Of a DNA stretch of 64,000 bases, positions 57,102-64,000 are shown in pieces. Position 1 is the stretch's first letter. Every line of letters starts with the position of its first letter. Under the pieces are notes generated by a model. The model was not told the origin of the DNA, did no database searches, and saw nothing but the letters and a program-made list of their open reading frames with translations. Source of the DNA: Azadirachta indica (taxonomy: Eukaryota; Streptophyta; Magnoliopsida; Sapindales; Meliaceae); the NCBI GenBank assembly GCA_022749755.1, contig CM040447.1, positions 1,110,033 to 1,174,032 on the forward strand, in the 5' to 3' direction. Both the position numbers and the translations under genes were made by a program.

Positions 57102-60100
57102 CTATGATCCATTTCTCACCACTCCAAAAGCATCTCCCAAGTTAATAGTGGTCCTCATGGTTCTCCTCCCAATTCCACCATTGCCCTTCCTCATCATAGC
57201 TGCAAATTCCCCGTAATCTATTTGCCCATCCTGCAACACCAAAGCTTCCGTCAATAATAACTTAGAGAAAATAAGATCAAACAAGTTAGACTTCTGCATT
57301 TTCACCATCCCACCATGCCTCCCAATCATGGCGATACCATTCTGAGAGGAGCAGGAACCTTTGTCAACAATCATCTTGAACACAGAGCTTTGTGAGATGT
57401 TCACATTTAATGTGAATGGCATCAGTGGACCTCCTACCTAAATTTTTTGAGTTGTGTCCTCAACACAATGCTTTAAGAAAATCTTCTTTCCAAGATTACA
57501 TAAACTTCATAAGTTAAATCTATGAGCAGGCACTGGAAATCTTGCAAAGAAGAATAAGCTTACATTATCTTGATCAATTTCTTTGATCATTTCATCAAGG
57601 TGGAGATCGCTTAAACCAAACTCTTTACAGGCTTGTTCAACCTCGTCGATTGTTATGTAACCACTACCATCCTTGTCAAAGAAAGAGAAGGCAGAGAGTA
57701 AATTTTCCTCTCTCTCCAACTTATTTAGGTGCAAAGTAGCAGCAAGGAATTCACCGTAGTCAATCGTTCCACTGTTGTCAATATCTGCCTGCCAAAAACC
57801 CACAAATACATGTTTTTCACACCATAAAGTTCAAACGACAAAAAGTTTTATCAGATAAAAAACTGAAAATCTTTCTTACTGCTTCCATCAGATCCTTGAT
57901 CTCAGATTCCATAAGTTGGGAACCCACTTTTTTCAAGCCCTCTTTTAACTCATCAAATGTTATTGTTCCACTATTGTCTGTGTCTATCATTTTGAACAAC
58001 TCCTTTAGACCTCCAATTTCTTCTTCATTAAGCCTCTCAGCAATGACCTACAATTTGGACAGAGTATCAGTACTAGGTTACCATCATATTCCATATGCAA
58101 ATTTCCAGTGCCACCACATGTAAAGCTATGATTTTAGTCACTACAATTAAAATGAACATAGCAGACTCTTAACAACGGAAATACTTGTGTCCATCCAAGT
58201 CCAACACTCCCACATGTAGTAATAAATGAATTCTTACTTCTATTCACCTTAAAAATACATAGAGTATTTCAAGGATAATATTCATTACTAAGAGATGCTA
58301 GAACATACTATATTTTCATTATTGTTTCATAATTTCTGGTCTTTTAAAAGGAAATAAACAGTCAATCATAGTTAATGATATGTACAAAATATAAATTCAT
58401 AAATAAATACACATAAAAGATCATGTCCTGTTGTCTAAATAAAGGGAGCTGCTATGTCAACACCTGCTTTTCATGTGAAAACAAGAAACCTGTCTCATTG
58501 ATCACAAATAATAACAATAATAATAACAAATTCATGATTTACTGTCTCATTTCTATCAATCTATTAAGCATAGAAGTAGCAGTTATTTCATATCATCCAT
58601 CATGTGATACGTAATCTTTCCATATAGTATTCAGGCCTAGACTACATAGTTCCTGGTCTTTGGTTTCATTAAGCAGCCAAAGTAGATAATATATGCTAAT
58701 GTGGAATCTGATCTTCTTTAACATATTTTGAAATGTAACATTTTGTCTCTTCTAACAACCCAAATTAACTGATGTAATTAACAATGCTCTTAAACTGTAA
58801 GATGTCATGCAATAAGCACACTAGCAGAAGGGCAAACATTGGTCATATAACTCATTAGGGATTGGATGCATGGATCTTTAGATAGTAAAATATATGTCAT
58901 CTTTCATACTGTTGCCTTGCTTCCCCAAGATAGTAAACTCAACTCAGTAAAACCTTCCAGTTCAGGAAATAGAGACCATTATGCACTGTACAAAGTCAAC
59001 TTACCAAAAGTTTACTTGATACAGCCTTCAGACTGCTTGTGCAAGTGATTAAACTGCATTGTAATTTAAACCATTATACAGTATGAATAATTTTCATATT
59101 GGCTTTGAACATTGAGAAAGAATTTGATGACTCGGAAACTAGTCATTAGTCACCAGTTCATACCAAGGATTACTTTATTGCAATATAAGGTACTGGTATC
59201 GCCTATGCATATCAGTAATGTAACTTTAAAGATATGCTTTAAGCTAATGGCAGTTGAGACTTAAGCATTATCAGGCTTCAATTCGAGACTTTTAAAGTTT
59301 TAAAACTATTCACTATATACTCAACCTAATTCATATAAAAGAACCTATAAATTTTAAACCTAGCAGACATAGGAAGAAATGAACTGCATGCACATGTTTG
59401 CACTTAAGGCCAATGTCGTCAATAATGGGAGACAAGATAAATAATTATATAGCTAGTAAAATCTTACTCGCAAAGCCATCTTCTTGAGCTTGTTCATTGC
59501 TGAGAAATGCTTCAAGCGTGATAAGACAGCTGAATCCAGAGGTTTGTCTGGGGCAACTTTGTCATCTACAATCCATAGGTGGCCTGATATAAAGCATAAT
59601 ATCATCTATTAGCAATTACAATGGTAAAATCTGGTTCAGCCAAATTTGTATAATCCTAGCATGCTTTCCTTGTGTTAAACAAGTGAAGGAGACTTACAGA
59701 GGACCTCATGTGCAGTTAGCCTTCTCTTTGGATTCTGATCCAGCATTTTTCTTATCAGATCCTTGGCACTATCTGAAATGCCAGGCCATGGTTCAGAGTC
59801 GAAATCTATTTTTCCTTCTAAAATCTGTCGGAAGATCCCCATTTCAGTCTCTGGGGATCAGAAGGGATGCAAAAATTACAATTAACGATATGACGTGGAA
59901 ATATATAGAAATTATTCAACAAAAGTTGTCTAGCATTTGACTATTCATCAATTTATGAACTCAGAGATTGGTACCTGCCCAAAAAGGCGGCACCCCACTT
60001 AACAAGATGTACAAAAAATAACTCCAGCACTCCATACATCAGCCTCAGGTCCATAATGCTTGCGTAAAACCTCTGGTGCAACATAGTAAGGACTTCCAAC

Positions 60101-61261
60101 AACATCAGAAAAGGTCTCACCTACAGATATATAAAAGGAAACCACAAGCTCATGTCAAACAGAGATGGCAATCAAAATTATAGAATGATGAAACATGAAA
60201 GGTCCAATGCATCAAATCTTAGATAAGCAAGAAAGCATCATTGCCTACAAAGCTAAATCTAATGGTGTCCATCCATAATGTGCACTACAGAGCCATACGT
60301 TGGGAACCCTGGAGTTCACAAGAAATAAACTTTTACACTAAATAGTAACAAAGAAGTTCAAATACGTCTATGAAGTGCTAAAAACAAGAAAAAATTGTCA
60401 AGTAAAACCTAATATTCAACAATAATCCCTATCAATGCACAAATAACCCAGCTGTTTCTTCTAGTTAAAGTCACATTATTACCAATAGAACATGTCAAAA
60501 TGTGCAAAATAAAAAGTGCGAAGAATCATCATCCCAGCTAGTCATCTATCAAAGAACAGATCTTTCTATCTTGCTTCTTTAATATATCCATTGAAAGCCA
60601 CACAATCATTGCCCACGTAATACAAAGACATCAAAGATGATGAAAATACTTCAATTTTTGACTAATAATCTAGCCTCAAAAGGAAGTAAAAAGCAAGAAA
60701 TGTAAGAAAAACCTGGCTTGTAGAAGACAGATAAACCAAAATCAGTAGCCTTAAGAGCAGCATCTTCATCAGCAGACAGAAACAAGAAGTTTTCAGGCTT
60801 AAGATCCCTATGAATAACACCAAGAGAATGACAACCCTCAACAACACCAACAATAGTCTTGATTAACTTAGCAGCTTCTCTCTCACTGTAATGCCCTTTA
60901 CTAACAATTCTATCAAACAACTCGCCACCCTCGCAAAGCTCCATAACAATATGAACAGAAGATTTGTCCTCGTAAGTGTCGTGAATCCTAACAACGTGTG
61001 GGTGCTCAGATAGATGGTGCATTATCTGGATTTCCCTCCAAACATCCTCATAGTCTTCTTGACAGAGAAGCTTGCGTTTAGGGATAGTCTTGCAAGCATA
61101 ATTATGCCCTGTAGACTTCTGGGTACAGAGATATGTAGTACCAAACTGGCTTGCCCCAATTTCTTGCCGATTGAGTAGTGTTCAGTTATGTTTTGGGTAT
61201 CATAAGGAAGAACCCTTGTGGGTTTTGTGATTCTTGATGGTGGGTTTGAAGATTTCTTCAT
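57102..61261 (-). CDS. Calcium-dependent protein kinase (CDPK, CPK4/11/12-like), seven exons, with two frame breaks
   Basis: Ca2+-activated Ser/Thr kinase. Exons by splice-site and homology reasoning are 61261-60713, 60120-59975, 59850-59698, 59583-59468, 58047-57880, 57788-57564 and 57230-57102, all GT-AG and in the family's usual positions. The N-terminal segment is short ([11 protein letters not shown]...), with no Gly at position 2, so no myristoylation. The kinase domain shows [36 protein letters not shown] and [12 protein letters not shown]. Exon 4 carries the autoinhibitory junction ([20 protein letters not shown]). Four EF-hands follow ([48 protein letters not shown]), then a tail [15 protein letters not shown]. 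Two breaks are seen: one base missing in the glycine loop (GQ.QFGTTYL) near 61158, and a T-run length error (six T) near 60017 that shifts [12 protein letters not shown]. As written it would not make a working kinase, but no nonsense substitution is seen, so sequence error is possible. Confidence 0.85.
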
Positions 61262-63214
61262 TTCTGGTGATTCTGCTAAAGAACAGAAGAAGAAGAAAGA
61301 CCTTGACTTGACTGTTCTTGAAGAAGAACAAGAATAACAATCAAGAAACTTGTGGGTAGATTTTCTCTTTCTCCGGGTGACTCAGAGACTGTAATCAAAC
61401 CATGTTCAAATGTGATCTCTCGGTAGATTCCATCTCCACTTTTTTCTATCTATGGGCTGACTGACTGTCTATCTGTTGTCTTCCTGTACTGTTTTGGATT
61501 TTGCAATTGTTCAAAGAACTCCTTTTTCTTTTTCCCTAATTAAAATTGGGATAACAATAAATTGGTCCCTCCATTTTGGTAAAAAAATAAATAGACTCAA
61601 TACTTTGGTAATTCTAATAAATAAGTTCTTTACATGATATTTTTTAATTTTATACAAGTTCCTCAAAACACGGGGTCATGATAAGAGTACTCAACACGAC
61701 CTCAATATAAATAAATGAGTTGAAATTAAAATATAAATAAATATAAATAATAAATAAGTTGTATTTTATAACTTGCTTCATTAATAAGTCATTTTATATT
61801 TAAATGTTAATATGTTAATTTGTTTAAGACATAATTACATCAATTCATTTATGATAAGAATCTATTTAAAATTTGTTTAATTTGTACTCTTGTGTATTAA
61901 TTGAACAATCATCAATTTGATTTATCTTTCTTATTTATAATCAATATACGTAAATTTTAATTTTTTAAATTATTTTTAATAATATTTTATTTTATGTTTA
62001 AATTAAGTTAAATTTTAAGTTGAAATTACATTAAAGAAATTCATATTGTATATAATATCATTCATTATTTTTATATATAAATGGAAAAATTAAACATGAT
62101 TAATAAATAAATTATATTCAAATTTAAAATTTTAATTCATAAATTAGTTAGATTCATGTTGGCCTAAAATTCTATTATCTACCACGAATTGTGTCTAAGA
62201 CTAAGACTGACTTATTTAACATAAATAAATTAAAATATAATATTATCTATTATTTGCTAAACTTTGAGAACCTATTTTATTATTAAAAGTATTGTAACAA
62301 TACAAATAACTAAAAATACACAATAAATAGTGATAAATAAAAATTATTTTAAGTGTTTGATACAATATAATATGATATGTATAATATAATAATAATAGAA
62401 TAGAATATAACGTAATGTAATATAATATAAATATGCTTATTTAAAATAATTCATAGAAAAATATATATATTATAACTAAAAATGAAAGAAAAAAAGTAAT
62501 GAAAAGAAAAAATTTTTATTTTAACAATTTTATTTTTGAATTAAAGTTAAAATTTTAAAATTATTTGTAAAGTTAATTTTGGGTTTTATAATTTTAAATG
62601 GATTTATTTAATATTATACTTAACAATAAAACTGCTTTTGAAAATTAGATTTAAAACTTAACTCTTTTTCTATTTCTTAAAATCTGTTATAAAATGATGT
62701 GATTTTACTAAAACTGATTTTAAAAAAATTTTACCAAACACTTAAAATGACTTTTGACGGTTTAAAATCACTTTTATCTTTACCAACAATAATCTCAAAT
62801 GGGCTCTAAATGACTTTTTAAGCGCTCTCCGCTTAGTTTTGAGTCTAAAATATATAAAAGATAAAAATTATATGTTTTGAATTTTGTCTAGCTCTTATAT
62901 TTTATGAACAGTGTTATACTATCTCATCTACTCACTCTCAATAAATTTTTCATCTAGTAGGTTTTAAATTATTTCTTTCGGTGCTTGAATTTTTAGATTC
63001 AAATTTAATCAAATCTATCTACATATTTTATTTAATTGGAATAAAACCTATATTTTTATGGAATATAGAGTGAGTTAGTTTACAAAAATTGAGCAAATTT
63101 TAAAGATATAAATGTATATTTTTATTAAATAAAAATTAAAAAATTAACATTTAAACAAGCATTTGACTACCGGCCTAAGTGCAAAACATTAAAAAGACAA
63201 ATTTTTGCCTGATT

Positions 63215-63335
63215 AAATTAACCTAAAAGCATTAGTCTCAGTGGTGAAAAGACACATTTCTTCCTTTATAGAAATCGTGTTCATATCCTATCAAATGTAG
63301 AATTATCCACAATATTGTGAGTTTTTCATTCTATT
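63215..63335 (+). mobile_element. Possible tRNA-derived SINE head
   Basis: Contains TTAGTCTCAGTGGTGAAAAG and, about 35 bases on, TCGTGTTCATATCCTATC, which resemble the A and B boxes of a tRNA-type RNA polymerase III promoter in order and spacing. No clear tail or target duplication is present, so the call is tentative. Confidence 0.3.
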
Positions 63336-63339
63336 AATG

Positions 63340-63670
63340 ATGTGGGTAGATTTTCCTTTGAGTTAAGGGCGAACTAAAGTTCCCTTCAAGTTAAAATCAA
63401 ACACTACTTAAATTAGATGCAGTAATTAAATTTCTCTTTAAAAGGGTAAATTAAGTTTTCTTCAAGTTGAGAGTAAACATTATTCAAAATAAGTGTAAAT
63501 TCTCAAACGTTATTAAACTAAATTCAATTTTAGGATAGACAAAACTTCTCTTCAAATTAAGGATTAATATCACCTAATTAGGTACGGTAGATAATTTTCT
63601 TTCAAGTTAAGGAGAGATTAAATTTTTCTTCAAGTTGAAAATAAATATCACCAAAATTAGGTATAAACTT
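63340..63670. repeat. Degenerate tandem repeat, unit about 110 bp
   Basis: About three units share TTTTCTTTCAAGTTAAGG, ACTAAAGTTCCCTTCAAGTT and TCAAACACTACTTAAATTAG, seen near 63350, 63430 and 63590. In each unit a CTTCAAGTTAAGG-like word occurs twice about 40 bases apart, so the unit is itself a dimer. No coding content. Confidence 0.6.
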
Positions 63671-64000
63671 TTGATCGATATTAGAATAGATTCGATCAAA
63701 ATTATCAATTTTTGATAGATTTTTAATTTAATATTGTTATATTATAAATATAAAGTGTGATATTAAAAAAATTTAAATTTTAAAATTAAAAATATTCTAA
63801 ATTGACACAAATCTAATATCAATATTTAAAAAATCAGCCATTTGATAAAAGATAAAGCAAAATATTAAGAAAGCGGTACGATCGTTGGTTGGTGGAGTGG
63901 GAGTAGACAGACAGAATATTTTTCATTTACGAGGAACATTTAACGCACGTGATTATTCATTAATCTTATTTATTTATTTAAAGACAATTTAGATTTTATA

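Larger units (their letters stand above)
61262..64000. other. CDPK upstream region and AT-rich intergenic DNA
   Basis: Bases 61262-61500 carry the purine/pyrimidine-rich 5' leader and promoter side of the CDPK gene (GAAGAAGAACAAGAATAAC, TTTCTCTTTCTCC). From 61550 on the DNA is AT-rich with no recognised gene. Bases 62700-62820 include ACACTTAAAATGACTTTTGACGG-type words, read in parts, that suggest a MITE end. Bases 63340-63670 form a degenerate tandem repeat. Confidence 0.5.

Noticed and set aside
57102..57422. 106-codon frame starting MPFTLNVN as a small separate EF-hand protein
   Set aside because: It is intron sequence read into the last CDPK exon (57230-57102); the real exon start is fixed by the TGCAG acceptor and the phase.

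Overview
The window is nuclear DNA of a flowering plant, almost certainly a eudicot. It is very AT-rich, its genes are split by GT-AG introns, and it carries a class I (hevein-type) chitinase cluster, a calcium-dependent protein kinase with plant exon structure, a P-class PPR gene and plant transposon families. The chitinases look like those of a woody rosid such as Citrus, but the sequence alone does not prove that. Nothing here is bacterial or organellar, apart from a decayed plastid-type tRNA-Asn fragment.

Layout. Bases 1-7100 are gene-poor: hexamer repeats, a ~0.7 kb tandem duplication, an orphan chitinase exon, small MITEs and the tRNA relic. Bases 7159-11490 hold the chitinase cluster, all on the minus strand: two intact three-exon class I genes of identical length (326 aa) and a broken third-exon copy. 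Bases 12500-15405 hold a three-exon hotdog-fold acyl-CoA thioesterase. From 15.7 to 29 kb lies a nested structure: a hAT-like element with matching 8-bp flanks contains a decayed 10.8-kb Ty3/gypsy (Tat-type) retrotransposon, which itself carries an antisense ORF between integrase and the 3' LTR. From 29 to 38.7 kb there are successive inverted-repeat structures with nested MITEs, ending in a 2.8-kb foldback whose two arms nearly meet. Bases 42.0-48.1 kb are a CACTA (En/Spm) element on the minus strand, truncated at its transposase end. Bases 49.6-50.8 kb are an internally deleted second Ty3/gypsy fragment.

From 52.9 kb host genes return: two exons of an unidentified broken gene, an Rf-like P-class PPR pseudogene with four 1-bp deletions and three nonsense codons, and a seven-exon CDPK gene complete in architecture but with two frame breaks in its kinase domain. 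The right end (61.3-64 kb) is AT-rich with a short tandem repeat.

The genes form no operon or pathway. The only functional grouping is the chitinase cluster (defence against fungal cell walls), whose second member has an AGCCGCC GCC-box and a W-box next to its TATA box. I found no convincing new biological system. The points most worth checking are the foldback elements, the nested hAT/Tat structure with its antisense ORF, the uneven decay within the chitinase family, and whether the CDPK frame breaks are real.
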